Assembly (NCBI GenBank): GCA_022606425.2
Contig: JAHDVF020000101.1
Coordinates: forward strand, 620,001-684,000
Direction: 5' to 3'
Source: Lepidostoma basale
Lineage: Eukaryota > Arthropoda > Insecta > Trichoptera > Lepidostomatidae
Length of the DNA stretch: 64,000 nucleotides
Under the pieces are notes generated by a model. That model ran no database searches and had not been told where the DNA came from. It saw nothing but the letters and a program-made list of their open reading frames with translations. Below, piece after piece: positions 47,660-57,090 of the stretch (the stretch's first letter is position 1; each line of letters begins with the position of its first letter). Position numbers and translations under genes: made by a program.

Positions 47660-48025
47660 TGTAGGTATTTAAAAAAAAACAGTTGGGTTAATGGATACAT
47701 TTTTAGATCTTACTTTTAATTATGTAATGTTTCAGGTATATTTTATATTGAGTTGGAGTGAGACTCCCTGTGTCTTTTGGTAGTTCATTGTAAAGTTTCA
47801 GTCCATTGTTCAATATCCTTGATTGTCCTGTCTTAGTTCGTGCATTCGGTAAGTGATATCTGTCACAGTTCCTGGTCCAGTGTCTGTGTACGTCTGATTT
47901 TTTAGTTAATTTGTAACTGCTGTCTGTTGTCTCTTCCATGGTCACTCTGTGTACAATTTTCAAGGTCTCAAATGTGGTCAGGTCTAATATGTCAATTTGT
48001 TTTGTTTGTCTGTATTCTTGTATGG
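47660..48025 (-). mobile_element. LINE-B4 copy
   Basis: The minus frame 47703-47963 reads MKIVHRVTMEETTDSSYKLT, CDRYHLPNARTKTGQSRILN and NGLKLYNELPKDTGSLTPTQ. It differs by only a few residues from the insertion at 7,273. Confidence 0.75.
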
Positions 48026-48039
48026 TTAGTTAGTTAAAT

Positions 48040-48275
48040 TTTAATTAAACATCGGGCCACTCCTTTATCTGCGATGAGGAGTGTTGTTGAGTCTGGGAGG
48101 CGCGAGAGAAGGAAGAGATGTTTAGAATATCGAGTCTGTGGTGGTATCTAGCCGGGACGGAGCTGCAGTTAGAGTACATTGTATTAGGGCTCGAGACCGA
48201 CATTGATCGGTGGGCGTGGCCTTTAGAGGCGTGCCCCCGGAAGATACGCCCAAACAGGGGCGGCGAGAAAAATAA
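48040..48275. other. GC-rich segment, possible retroelement 5' end
   Basis: CATTGATCGGTGGGCGTGGC and AGGCGTGCCCCCGGAAGATA are unlike the neighbours. Overlapping ORFs on both strands are not recognised. It is placed between two LINE ends, so a 5' UTR fragment is plausible. Confidence 0.25.
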
Positions 48276-48409
48276 CATATTATTATTATTATTTTGTTGA
48301 AAAAACTCCTGACATCATTATAGCGCCAGCCAAATCGATGTAAAGGGTAAAAAAAAAGAAGAGCAAAGGAAATATACATAGAACCTCATGATTAGGAAAA
48401 GCCAGTTAT

Positions 48410-49060
48410 TTGCTTGCTGCCTTTATCGTAAGGGTATTTACGAATTCGCCATAATTGCATCCAAAGAGGTCTATCTCTTTTGCAACCTCATTTAAGAGAC
48501 GAATCGCTTTCAATACAGAAACCCCGAAGGACCCCTGTGCGGCAATTTGGGGCATAAAATAATATATGCCCCCTTGCTCTGCTATAACTATGGGGTACGT
48601 ACAGATTTAGCTCCTTCAGTATTCCTGGATTGTAAATACCTCCGGATAATAGTTTAAAAAAATGCTTTCCCAGAAAGATCATTCGCCGAGCTTCAAGAGT
48701 GTTGAAACCCAACACTCCTGAGAGAAACAGTGAGGGTACAAATAAGGTAAAGATAATTATTATACTCCCTGAGGTTAAATACCTTAAAAATCGTTTCTGG
48801 ATCCTTTCTAGGTCCAAGATGGCTGTTCTTTCTCTGGGGTCCGAAATGATAGAGCAGTACTCCAAGTTACTACGAACCAGCGCTTCAAACAGTCGACGGA
48901 TCGCCGTTGTGTTGGAAAAGATCTTGCGTTCCGTAGAACAAAACCAAGCAATTTGTTGGCTCGCATGATAATGTTAGATAGATGTATTTTAAATGTGAAG
49001 TTGGACTCAAACGTGATACCCAGTAACTGTAAATAGGTATTGTTCATCTGGTATGGGAAT
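48410..49060 (-). mobile_element. LINE-B3 (Jockey-like) RT C-terminal half
   Basis: Minus frames 48808-49047 and 48488-48865 overlap: YLQLLGITFESNFTFKIHLS, IIMRANKLLGFVLRNARSF, then RERTAILDLERIQKRFLRYL, LGFNTLEARRMIFLGKHFFK. One frameshift joins them. This copy extends further 5' than the B1 and B2 copies. Confidence 0.75.
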
Positions 49061-49077
49061 GTTATGAATTATGCCAA

Positions 49078-49775
49078 CTAACTAACTAACTAACTAACTA
49101 ACCATCACGCCGTCTCCCCGAAGGGGTAGGGAGAAAGAATGGACTGCCACACTTTTCTTTCCTGACATATTTATCTCGATTCCTCAACATTCATACATCG
49201 TGTCATGCACGCGCGTCGATTTCTCTGACTCCTCACACGGCCGACATTCAATATTTGATTTATTTGATCGTGCCACGTTTTCCTTGGTCTTCCTCTATTT
49301 CTGGTACCATTTACATCATTAACATATAATTTTTTTACCATTCTTTCTTCATTCATTCTTTCCATGTGTCCAAACCATCTTAATGATCCTTTCATTATTT
49401 TGTTCATGACACCATCATTCGCACCGCATTCACTTCTTATATTTTCATTCGAAACTCTATCATACACAGAGTATCCACGTAAGAGATCTCATTTCTACTG
49501 CATTTATTCTACTTTCATCCTTCTTTTGCCAGTTCCATGCTTCGCTTCCATACATAAGGGTCGGTAGAAGAACACCATTGTGCACCATTCTAGCTTTTTT
49601 GGATAGGTTTTTGTTTGCGATGCCAACTTTAAGTGCACCATTCACTTTGTTGACTTCCCCAACCCTTCCTTCAACATCCCTCTCCACTCGCCCATCTTTT
49701 GTAAACTAATTACCTAAATACACGAACTCATCTACTTACTGCAAATTTTCACCATTCACGCTAATATTGCAGACT
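49078..49775 (-). mobile_element. LINE-A1, long copy
   Basis: The tail AACTAACTAACTAACTAACT is the longest TTAG run seen. The coding part includes MYDRVSNENIRSECGANDGV, KGSLRWFGHMERMNEERMVK, RGRPRKTWHDQINQILNVGR, RNRRACMTRCMNVEESR and, upstream, ERDVEGRVGEVNKVNGALKV. A 10-base deletion breaks SLRRMCGY near 49,476. Confidence 0.85.
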
Positions 49776-49844
49776 GTCATGGTTATGCCAACTATTATAT
49801 TATAAATATGCCAATTCTACCGAAGGATAAAGGGGATGAAGATT

Positions 49845-49937
49845 AATAATTAAATAAAACGATGTTTTTTAACTACTTCCACTTTTGTCTTTATTTAGAC
49901 AGCGACCGGTTTCGCCAGACTCGCTGGCATCGACAGA
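49845..49937 (-). repeat. 93-bp solo HH1 unit with 12-bp TSD
   Basis: GGGATGAAGATT occurs at 49,833-49,844 and 49,938-49,949. The insert consists of the HH1 tail and ribozyme core only. Its minus-strand 5' end is exactly UCUGUCGAUGCC, so the 5' strand of stem I is missing. The 3' end is ATTTAATTATT. Confidence 0.8.
49900..49936 (-). ncRNA. Hammerhead-like motif, HH1, 5'-clipped
   Basis: Box CUGUCGA (49936-49930), extra U, stem II GCCAG/CUGGC (49928-49924, 49918-49914), GAAA (49913-49910), CCGG (49909-49906), UC (49905-49904), GCUG (49903-49900). The CAGU partner is absent because the element ends there. Confidence 0.45.
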
Positions 49938-49949
49938 GGGATGAAGATT

Positions 49950-50460
49950 GCCTAGTTCTAGACTAAACGAACTGCAGAGCAGAGTTTTACATGGATTAGG
50001 ATTGGACTCTTTGGCCTCAATAAGCACCTAAAGTCGCGTCTACTGTCTAGAAGGCAAAGACCACAATATATAGAACGCTGATTAGACCAGTCCTAACATG
50101 AGACATGAGACTTGGACGCTCACTAAACGGGATGAAAACAAAACAAACTGCTTCGAAAGGAAGATCCTCCGCAGAATCTTCGGACCCATTAAGGATGGTC
50201 AGACGTGGAGAAGGAGATACAACACAGAGCTCTACGATCTATACCAGGACGTCAGCGTGGTCAAGTTTATAAAGATTAACCGAGGGCGAAGAAGCATCGG
50301 TAGGCCGAGACTGCGATGGCTGGATGGTGCCGTGGCAGACTGTCGGGTCCTGGAGCGGCAAGACTGGGAGGTGGCGGCCAGAGACAGGACGGGATGGAGA
50401 CGTTTCTTGGAGGAGACCAAGACCCGCCAAGGGTTGTAGCGCCGGAGAAGAAGAAGAAGG
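49950..50460 (+). mobile_element. LINE-F, best copy
   Basis: Open from 50,098 to 50,439: ETWTLTKRDENKTNCFERKI, LRRIFGPIKDGQTWRRRYNT, ELYDLYQDVSVVKFIKINRG, RRSIGRPRLRWLDGA, then WEVAARDRTGWRRFLEETKT and RQGL. A stop and GCGCCGGAGAAGAAGAAGAA tail follow. Upstream the frame continues to 'YGLNKHLKSRLLSR'. A deletion removed the RWLGH segment. Confidence 0.8.
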
Positions 50461-50569
50461 ATTAGACTCACGCAGTTACCTCTTACATACTTCCGAGACA
50501 CAATGGAAATATGTTTTTGATGAAACTCAATGATTATCGCACCAATTACGCTCAAAGCGCGCGAAGTTT

Positions 50570-50965
50570 TGAATATGTGATAGCTACAATAAAAGCTAAC
50601 GTGGCAGTGCACAATGGTGTTCTTCTACCGACCCTTATGTATGGAAGCGAAGCATGGAACTGGCAAAATAAGTATGTAAGTAGAATAAATGCAGTAGAAA
50701 TGAGATCTATTAGACGAATGTGTGGACATTCTGTGTATGATAGTGTCGAATGAAAATATAAGAAGTGAATGCAGTGCGAATGAAAGTGTTATGAACAAAA
50801 TAATGAAAAGGGTCATTTAGATGATTCGGACACATGGAAAGAATGAATGAAGAAATATTAGTAAAGAAAATATATGTTTACGATGTATACGGAACAAGAA
50901 ATAGAGGAAGATTGAGGAAAACGTAGAAGATCAAATCATTCAAATATTGAATTTCGATATGAAAG
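50570..50965 (+). mobile_element. LINE-A1 copy
   Basis: VIATIKANVAVHNGVLLPTL, MYGSEAWNWQNKYVSRINAV, MRSIRRMCGHSVYDS, then frameshifts and RNRGRLRKT. It lacks the 3' tail. Confidence 0.75.
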
Positions 50966-51019
50966 AAAGAATCTCTAATTAGAGCAGAAAATAGCAGATT
51001 TTTTAAATATATTATCTTA

Positions 51020-51092
51020 CTAACTAACTAGCCATCACTTCAGATTGATCGTCACATTATTCTATCCTGACATAACTCTTGCGCTTCTTTTT
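51020..51092 (-). mobile_element. LINE-A1 tail scrap
   Basis: TTACTAACTAACTAGCCATC, then TCACATTATTCTATCCTGAC. Only the last 50 bases of coding sequence remain. Confidence 0.55.
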
Positions 51093-51104
51093 CAAACTTT
51101 TTTT

Positions 51105-51756
51105 CAAATCAAATCAAATCAAATCAGTTTATTAACTCAAAAGACATTACAAACAGGAAAATGTTTAAGGCATCTATTGAGTACAGGTAAAATATTATAA
51201 AAATACAACAAAGTACCATGAACGCATTAGAGATGGTTAGACATTAGGAAGACAACATACTTTCTAAAGTCAAGAGTATTTGTCCCCTGAACGTACCTTC
51301 ACTAATATAAAAGACGTCGATCTCCGAGGAGACCGCGTTCAGCAGACTAATTGCTCTTCCCACCGGTGTCACCAGAGGCAGATTGGTTCTGGAGGCCGGT
51401 TGGTAAAACAATCTGTGCTGTCGCTGTCGGAGAAATCTATCAGGGACAAAAAGACCAACACCCTCTAGCACGGCCGAGTTCTCGAAATATCCCCTGATTA
51501 ATTTAAAGAAATGTGTTATGAGATGTCCATCTCTTCGAAGCTGTAAAGAATTGGTTCCGAGCATTCCCAAAAGAAATGCCGTGGGATAGAGCCACGGATA
51601 ACTACCATACTCCCTCATGTAGAGATACCTCAGAAATTTTTTCTGAACTCTCTCCAGCATAACGGAATATCTCGCCTCGTGAGGACTCCATATCACAGAA
51701 CCACTTTCGAGTCTGCTCCGAACCAACGCGTTGTATAGGACTCTGAGCACATTCAC
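51105..51756 (-). mobile_element. LINE-B2, most intact copy (170-codon frame)
   Basis: Open from 51,756 to 51,244 on the minus strand: MNVLRVLYNALVRSRLESGS, VIWSPHEARYSVMLERVQKK, FLRYLYMREYGSYPWLYPTA, FLLGMLGTNSLQLRRDGHLI, FVPDRFLRQRQHRLFYQP and SLLNAVSSEIDVFYISEGTF. This is the thumb-to-C-terminus part of a Jockey-like RT, lacking the catalytic FADD box. The UTR ends in TTGATTTGATTTGATTTGA. Confidence 0.85.
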
Positions 51757-51900
51757 ACATACATTCTTCTACATTCACACATCGTGACATGCATGCTCGT
51801 CGATTGCTCCTACTTCGAACGTGGCCACCATTCAGTAATTGATTAATTTGGTCATGTCATGTCTTCATTGGCCTTCCTCGACTAAATTTTCTATTCCCAA
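51757..51900 (-). mobile_element. LINE-A3 scrap
   Basis: Reverse strand: SRSNRRACMSRCVNVEEC and NQLLNGGHV, joined directly to the 5' truncation point of the B2 copy. Confidence 0.55.
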
Positions 51901-51909
51901 TACTAGTAT

Positions 51910-52018
51910 ATATAATAATGGTAAAGAAAGTATGTGTTAGCGATGTATACGGAACAAGAAATAGAGGAAGATCGAGGAAAACATGAAAGATTGAATCATT
52001 CAGATATTGAATGTCGAT
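51910..52018 (+). mobile_element. LINE-A1 scrap
   Basis: MVKKVCVSDVYGTRNRGRSR, then KT and NQSFRY.MSI. It resembles the 50,880-50,950 portion of the neighbouring A1 copy. Confidence 0.55.
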
Positions 52019-52029
52019 AAGGAAGAAAG

Positions 52030-52125
52030 AATCTCATTATAATGAAGCAGGAATCTAGTTGAGTAAATGTTGAAACCATGTCCAATGGATTAGAAGCCAA
52101 GGGTTCTGGTATCTAGAACTAAAAT
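52030..52125 (-). mobile_element. Possible SINE scrap
   Basis: The minus strand has GGACATGGTTTCAACATTTA (degenerate B box) and CTGCTTCATTATAATGAGAT, similar to the SINE body at 44,150. Weak. Confidence 0.3.
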
Positions 52126-52129
52126 AATA

Positions 52130-52335
52130 TTTTTGAATAGAGAACGGACTCCCCGCCCTTCGCGGTGGGCGGCCTCACAATACAACGCCTACGGAACAAT
52201 CCCCGTCCCCTACTTCCCCTAACTTTCCCCGGCCGGTTAAACCTTAATCTCCGCCCTGCCCGTACTGCGGCCCGCACAGCACCCCCGGTTAACCGAGAGA
52301 TAACCGCGGGCCGATGGTAAGGTAACAAATTGTTC
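52130..52335. other. GC-rich segment
   Basis: CCCCGCCCTTCGCGGTGGGC and CCGGCCGGTTAAACC are strongly GC-rich. A 70-codon minus-strand ORF is arginine-rich and unrecognised. It is possibly a retroelement 5' UTR. Confidence 0.25.
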
Positions 52336-52474
52336 TTTTTGTTTTCACGCTGAGTACTTTAATTCACTTGAAAATAATTTGTGTATTTTTACTTATTTAC
52401 TTTTAAAGGTAGGAGGACTGCTACAGCTCTGCCCAGTCGAAATGCCACCATTTTAAATAGTTTAATAAATATAA

Positions 52475-52962
52475 AGTACACATTCAAAATGAAAAAATAC
52501 ACATCAAAATAATCTTAATGTCTATGATGTTGGCTTTACTTAGTAGATAATTTTATGCCATTATTGTTTAAATATGATTTCGGCCATATGAGCGCCACGG
52601 CTAGCTCGAATGAAGCGCAATCGTGAAGTCCAATTTTCGACAATCGTCGTCTTTGTGGATGCGTATTATCCACAAGATTGTACGTGGTGCGAAAACGATC
52701 CATGGTCTTCCGAATAACTTGCTCGGATGGACAATTATGTCGACCGTAAAATGGACGTAGTGCACGATAAGTTTGGCGAACCGAACCATGATTTTCAAAA
52801 TAAATTTGCACAATTTGTAAGTAGTGTTCTGACGTCAGTCTATTCATGGAAATATGGCAGAACGTACTGACTACAAATCAATTGTCAACTGTCAAATTGA
52901 CAGTCTGTAGAAACAATGTTGTCAGTTTAAAAACCAAATCTCTAAAAAAAACACCTTGTACA
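52475..52962 (-). mobile_element. Mariner-like deletion derivative M3
   Basis: The minus frame 52536-52847 starts MNRLTSEHYLQIVQIYFENH, keeps GSVRQTYRALRPFYGRHNCP and ends WPKSYLNNNGIKLS. The right end AAATCTCTAAAAAAAACACC is recognisable. The left terminal repeat is missing or truncated. Confidence 0.75.
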
Positions 52963-53007
52963 TATAAAAATTATTCCATTTTCCAATTCTCAATCAGATT
53001 TTTAATC

Positions 53008-53497
53008 TTGACAAACAAACAAAAACAAACCATCACGCCGTTTCCCCGCCGGGGTAGGCAGAGAGAATAGACCGCCACACTACTCTATCTTGGCAAACCT
53101 CTCTAGCTTCCTCCACATTCATACAACGAGTCATACACGCACGTCGATTCCTCCGACTTCTAACATGACCAACCTTTAAAATTTGATTAATTTGGTCATG
53201 CCATGTTTTCCTCGGTCTGCCTCGACTTCGTACCCCATTTACATCATTAACGTATACTTTCTTAACCATTCTTTCTCCATCCATGCGTTCCATGTGTCCG
53301 AACCAACGCAGCGATCCTTTCATAATTTTGTTCATAATACCTTCTTCCGCTCTACATTCCTTTCTTATATCAGCATTTGAGATTCTGTCGTATATCTTTC
53401 TACCACACATACGTCTTAGGGACCTCATCTCTACCGCATTTATTCTACTCTCATCCTTCTTCTGCCAGTTCCATGCTTCGCTTCCATACATTAGGGG
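53008..53497 (-). mobile_element. LINE-A2, reference copy (152-codon open frame)
   Basis: Open from 53,491 to 53,033: MYGSEAWNWQKKDESRINAV, EMRSLRRMCGRKIYDRISNA, DIRKECRAEEGIMNKIMKGS, LRWFGHMERMDGERMVKKVY, VNDVNGVRSRGRPRKTWHDQ, INQILKVGHVRSRRNRRACM, TRCMNVEEAREVCQDRVVWR, SILSAYPGGETA. This is the region between the reverse transcriptase and the stop in RTE-like elements. It contains no catalytic residues. The stop sits in GGCGTGATGG and the tail is TTTGTTTTTGTTTGT in the element sense. Confidence 0.9.
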
Positions 53498-53499
53498 TT

Positions 53500-53745
53500 C
53501 CTGATATCTTGATCAAAATGTAAATTTTTTTGATGTCTTATAATATTTTATGGCGTGTGTCGCCTTGCACTGTTACTTTTCATTTTTATTTTACCCAAAT
53601 GAGATATAATAAACGAAACTAGAACAATAACAGAGCACACTTACCTACATGTTAAGAAGCAGCATATGTTATTTCAGAAGGACCCCAAATATAGTATATC
53701 GACGTCAGAGAAGCCGTACTCCTTCCAGAATTGATAATGTTTACG
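53500..53745. other. Unassigned
   Basis: AT-rich, no recognised element. Confidence 0.3.
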
Positions 53746-53749
53746 AACA

Positions 53750-53895
53750 TTGCTTCCAAATCCGAAGCGATTTAATTTTAAGTCTGAATTGCTCTTATTA
53801 TTGGCATCACCAAAGGCAGGTTGGTTTAGGCGTTGACGCAGGCTAACATCAGGAACAAATAAACCTATTTATTCCAGAATATAGGTGTTATTATA
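53750..53895 (-). mobile_element. LINE-B scrap
   Basis: The minus strand reads LFVPDVSLRQRLNQPAFGDA and an SLQIRSDLILS-like remnant, the B-family segment between LFVPD and the C-terminus. Confidence 0.4.
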
Positions 53896-53939
53896 AAGCC
53901 CCAAATCAACCTGAAAAAATATATGTACATGTAAACCAT

Positions 53940-54195
53940 GTTCCCCAAGTTGGCTCCTGCCCCTCCCCCCCCCCTGGAGGGAGTTGAGGGGGTAATCCTG
54001 GCCCTGGGAACCAAAAAGGGGGGCATGAGGTGCTAAAATATATAACCTTATAGAATTTTTTAAATCCGTTATTATAAATATTAATATCTTAAAATCAGTT
54101 GTTGATAAAATCATATTAAAAATAAATATCATCTATGATTTTGTAAGGTTTCAAATAATCATATATGTAAACATGAAGTAGTTTTTACATTTTTT
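53940..54195. other. C/G-run and AT-rich spacer
   Basis: A run of ten C residues inside a CCCTCC-rich patch (53,950-53,985) is followed by AT-rich DNA. No gene. Confidence 0.3.
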
Positions 54196-54199
54196 CGTT

Positions 54200-54625
54200 T
54201 ACATCATTACTATACGGAAGCGAAGTATGGCCAGCTAAAAAGATCCACGAACAAAAACTCCATACAACAGAAATACGCATGCTACGGTGGTCGGCAGGAG
54301 TCACATTGAAAGACAAACATTGGTGCGCAACGAATATGTGAGGGGAAGTTTCAAGGTAGCCCCTATAAAACAAAAGTTGTCATCAGAAACATGGCTTCGA
54401 AGGTATAGTCACGTGATGAGGAGACCTCACGACATGTTGTGAAAAAGTGTCTTTCTGTGTCTAGTAGGAGAGAGAGTGGAAGACCTCAAACTACCTGGCT
54501 GACGAATGTGCAGAGGGATATGAAGGATGAAGGCCCTAGGCCTTAAGGAGGAAGCTGCGATAAGAAAAGCCGACCCCGAGTAACGGGAAGAGGCGAGGGG
54601 AAAGTAGAAAGAAGAATAAGGTATA
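54200..54625 (+). mobile_element. LINE-I, longer copy
   Basis: LLYGSEVWPAKKIHEQKLHT, TEIRMLRWSAGVTLKDK, then frameshifted RRYSHVMRRPHD, SRRESGRPQTTWLTNVQRDM and RKADPE. YGSE.W and RWY.HV.RR..D tie it to 35,085. Confidence 0.7.
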
Positions 54626-54689
54626 CATATGGCCAGCATATATTTCGTTGGAGTTTATGTATCCAAAATATTTTAAAGTTGGAATAGAC

Positions 54690-54950
54690 TCCTCCAAGCA
54701 GCCGCAAACAACGTGCCAATGGGAACTCGCCAACCCGGAAGACCTGCGAAGAGATGGCGAGACAGTTGGAGTTCTGTGTCCCAGGAGACCTCGACGCCAT
54801 AAAAACAGATCCACAGATCTGTTAAAAGAGGAAGAAGAAGAAGCTGGCGATTGGATGCAAAAGGCACAAGACAGTGATACGTGGAGAAGTATGGGAGAGG
54901 CCTATGTCCAGCAGTGGACGACAACGGCTGTCTAAGTAAAGTAGTAAAGT
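54690..54950 (+). mobile_element. LINE-G variant 3' end
   Basis: GTRQPGRPAKRWRDSW-type sequence, a GAAGAAGAAGAAG run, AGDWMQKAQDSDTWRSMGEA and YVQQWTTTAV, then a stop. The internal GAA run resembles a retroelement tail, so two G ends may be joined here. Confidence 0.6.
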
Positions 54951-55079
54951 AGCCAATAAGTTCTCCTCTTTCAGATCTAGGTGCTGACTGTTCAAATTAA
55001 AGGACTGCACAGATGTGAGAAGAATTGATGCAAATCTGGGTGGTGAACAGTATACGTTTCAAACCATCACAGAATGTAT

Positions 55080-55390
55080 CTTGAACTTGGACTTGGATCT
55101 TCTGGCTTACAGAGGTTCAGCTCATTTGGCTATTCCTCTTACATCTGATGGGAGCATTGTTGGCAGGTGATTTGGTGGGTTGTTGGTTTATGCGGGGCGT
55201 GATTTGTGTGGCCCGGAGTGTTCCTCTGAAGGAGGATCGATTTTGTGCGCTTGTGGCGGCTGGAGGTGTTTGGGTCGTAATTTGAGAGGTATTTTATTGT
55301 GGGGTTAGGATGTGAAGGGAGTCCTTTGTAAAAACGTTGGGCAAGTTTGAGAATGAATTCATCTATCATCGGGATTCCCGATTCTGTCGC
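55080..55390 (-). mobile_element. LINE-D, coding end and 3' UTR
   Basis: The minus strand encodes MIDEFILKLAQRFYKGLPSH, PNPTIKYLSNYDPNTSSRHK and RTKSILLQR, then the 3' UTR with GTAAGCCAGAAGATCCAAGT. It is nearly identical to 33,365-33,672, so D was active fairly recently. Confidence 0.8.
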
Positions 55391-55760
55391 GTGTGGGTTC
55401 GATTGTTTTTAGGGTTCATTGACACTTCTCCATGATCATCAGAGATTCTCGGCATCACGCGTGTGCCTGTGGCCGCTAGCTGCACAACATATTATATTCC
55501 GGAAGGATAATATTTAGTACCGGGGTCGTCCATCACCCGCTGACAGTTAAATTGTTTCGCGGAGTGGGGATGGAGGGATGAAGGGGTGGCTTGGGAGGGT
55601 GGGAGGGGGCAAGAGGCCTCTATAGGCGGTTTTGTAAGTTGAAAAGTACTAGTATACGTATGGTATATTTTACCCCTCGTTACCGGCGTTCCATCTTCTT
55701 GACGTGGAGACGACGATATAATTCCAATAGAGGAAAATGGAAATAAAATGTAATTAGAAA
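55391..55760. other. Unassigned
   Basis: GC-rich in parts (GGAGGGTGGGAGGGGGCAAG), no ORF or partner repeat. Confidence 0.3.
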
Positions 55761-55761
55761 A

Positions 55762-56212
55762 AACTAACTAACTAACCATCACGCCATATCCCCAGAGGGG
55801 TAGGCAGAGATGGATCGACACAATGTTCTGTCCTGGCATACCTCTCGGGCTTCCTCTACATTCATACATCGTATCATGCACGCACGTCGATTATTCCGAC
55901 TTTGAATGTGACCACCTTTTAGTAATTGATTCATTTGGTCGTGCTATGTTTTCTTCGGTCGTCCTCGGCTTCTTTTTGCACTCACGCTGCTTGTGTATAA
56001 CTTTTTAACCATTCTACTCTCATCCATTCTCTCCATATCTCCAAACCATCTCAGGGATCCTTTTTTAATTTTATCCATGATGCAGTCATCTGCTTTACAT
56101 TACTCTCTTATTTCATCGTTCGGTATTCTATCATACAACGTTTTCCCGTACATTCTTCTTAGTGATCTCATTTTTACGGCGTTTATCCTGCTTTCATCCT
56201 TCTTTTGCCCTT
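55762..56212 (-). mobile_element. LINE-A3 copy
   Basis: Reverse strand from the AACTAACTAACC tail up: MNVEEAREVCQDRTLCRSIS, NQLLKGGHIQSRNNRRACMI, KLYTSSVSAKRSRGRPKKT, FGDMERMDESRMVKKL, KGSLRWF, VYGKTLYDRIPNDEIRE, RRMY. A frameshift lies in each third. Confidence 0.75.
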
Positions 56213-56224
56213 TGCAAAATTGCA

Positions 56225-56385
56225 AAATTGCCTTTGTAATTAGAAAATTCTTTATATTATAATATATTTAATTATATTCCACTTAGGTTTATGGCTTTGA
56301 CCGATTTCGGTAGATCGTTGCCATCTTCATCGAGCTGTCGAATCATAAACCTTAATGGAATATATTATATAAATAAATTTAATAT
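56225..56385. repeat. Foldback with weak ribozyme resemblance (HH10)
   Basis: AATATATTTAATTATATTCC, ACTTAGGTTTATGG and its mirrored form near 56,345 flank a centre. On the minus strand that centre has CGAUGAAGA, a 12-base gap, ACC, GAAA, UCGG and UC. The box does not match CUGANGA, so this is uncertain. Confidence 0.4.
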
Positions 56386-56586
56386 ACAATATGATATAAT
56401 ATAAAGACAATTTAAAAAAAAATTACAGCTGTCAAAACTGACCACATTTGTAATTTTTTTTATAATATTTTAAATATTTTAAATAGTCCATTGTTTTGGC
56501 CGAAACACTATGATACTTCAACATTATTACTGTTAAAATTTAAAATACTGTTAAAATATCACAATTTCTTTTAATTCACTGAGAGT

Positions 56587-56634
56587 GTCGCGACAGCTGT
56601 TTCGCCAACCGATGTTGGCATCATCAGGTGTTAC
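56587..56634 (-). ncRNA. Hammerhead-like motif, HH4 (core intact)
   Basis: Minus strand: box CUGAUGA (56627-56621), extra U, stem II GCCAA/UUGGC (56619-56615, 56608-56604) with loop CAUCGG, GAAA (56603-56600), palindrome CAGCUG (56599-56594), UC (56593-56592), GCGACA. Stem I pairs at positions 1 and 3 (G-C, G-C) with mismatches between, then again further out. Confidence 0.6.
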
Positions 56635-56774
56635 AATAAACTCGTACTAATAGTTTATTGTAACTTATTTATTGTTTTTTGAACAATCATGTAAAACTCC
56701 ATATTAAATAATTAATACTAATGATAAAACTAATGTTTTTTTTTTTTAAATGACATTATTCGCCCTTCTAAGAC

Positions 56775-56812
56775 ATTTGATATTGCCTTAGAAGGGCGAA
56801 ACATGTCATTCC
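56775..56812 (+). ncRNA. Hammerhead-like motif, HH2 (nested)
   Basis: Box UUGAUAU (56777-56783), extra U, stem II GCCUU/AGGGC (five pairs with one wobble), GAAA (56798-56801), CATG (56802-56805), UC. U3/A8 are kept but A9 is changed. Confidence 0.45.
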
Positions 56813-56875
56813 CCAAAAAATATAAAAAAAACTTCTAGAAAAACATGATTTTTTTCATTCGTCTTATTGTTTATT

Positions 56876-56925
56876 GTAACACCCGATGATGCCAACATCG
56901 GTTGGCGAAACAGCTGTCGCGACAG
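56876..56925 (+). ncRNA. Hammerhead-like motif, HH4 (box U4 to C)
   Basis: Box CCGAUGA (56883-56889), extra U, stem II GCCAA/UUGGC (56891-56895, 56902-56906), GAAA (56907-56910), CAGCUG (56911-56916), UC. Identical to the partner at 56,587 except for the box change. Confidence 0.5.
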
Positions 56926-57000
56926 TGAATGGAAAGAAATTGTGCTATTATAACAGTGTTTTAAATTTTAACAGCAATAATATTTATATGTATATAGCAT

Positions 57001-57090
57001 CACTGATGAAGGCCTGGTAATCCCGAAACATAATTGGTATTTAATTTTTTTTTTAATAAAGTGCGTGTTGTATACTAAGTATATAAAAAA
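57001..57090 (+). repeat. HH5-related unit
   Basis: Box CUGAUGA (57003-57009), GAAA (57025-57028) and CATAAT in place of CATGTC, followed by the family end GTGTTGTATACTAAGTATAT. Stem II is weak. Confidence 0.45.

Larger units (their letters stand above)
56480..56990. repeat. HH4 head-to-head foldback with nested HH2 pair
   Basis: The outer HH4 arms (GTTAAAATTTAAAATACTG to TGTCGCGACAGCTG, and back at 56,905-56,985) enclose an HH2 foldback (56,655-56,870). Three motifs are readable inside, and an HH5 relative follows at 57,001. Confidence 0.8.

Noticed and set aside
48718..51756. Functional reverse transcriptase genes
   Set aside because: The Jockey-like frames here are only C-terminal. No FADD/YADD catalytic box or endonuclease domain is present in any copy.
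53955..53985. Poly-C/G-rich tract as a regulatory element
   Set aside because: A simple low-complexity run with no accompanying motif.
56281..56345. Calling HH10 a hammerhead motif
   Set aside because: GAAA and a UC site are present, but the box reads CGAUGAAGA and stem II does not form next to GAAA. Kept only as a foldback repeat.
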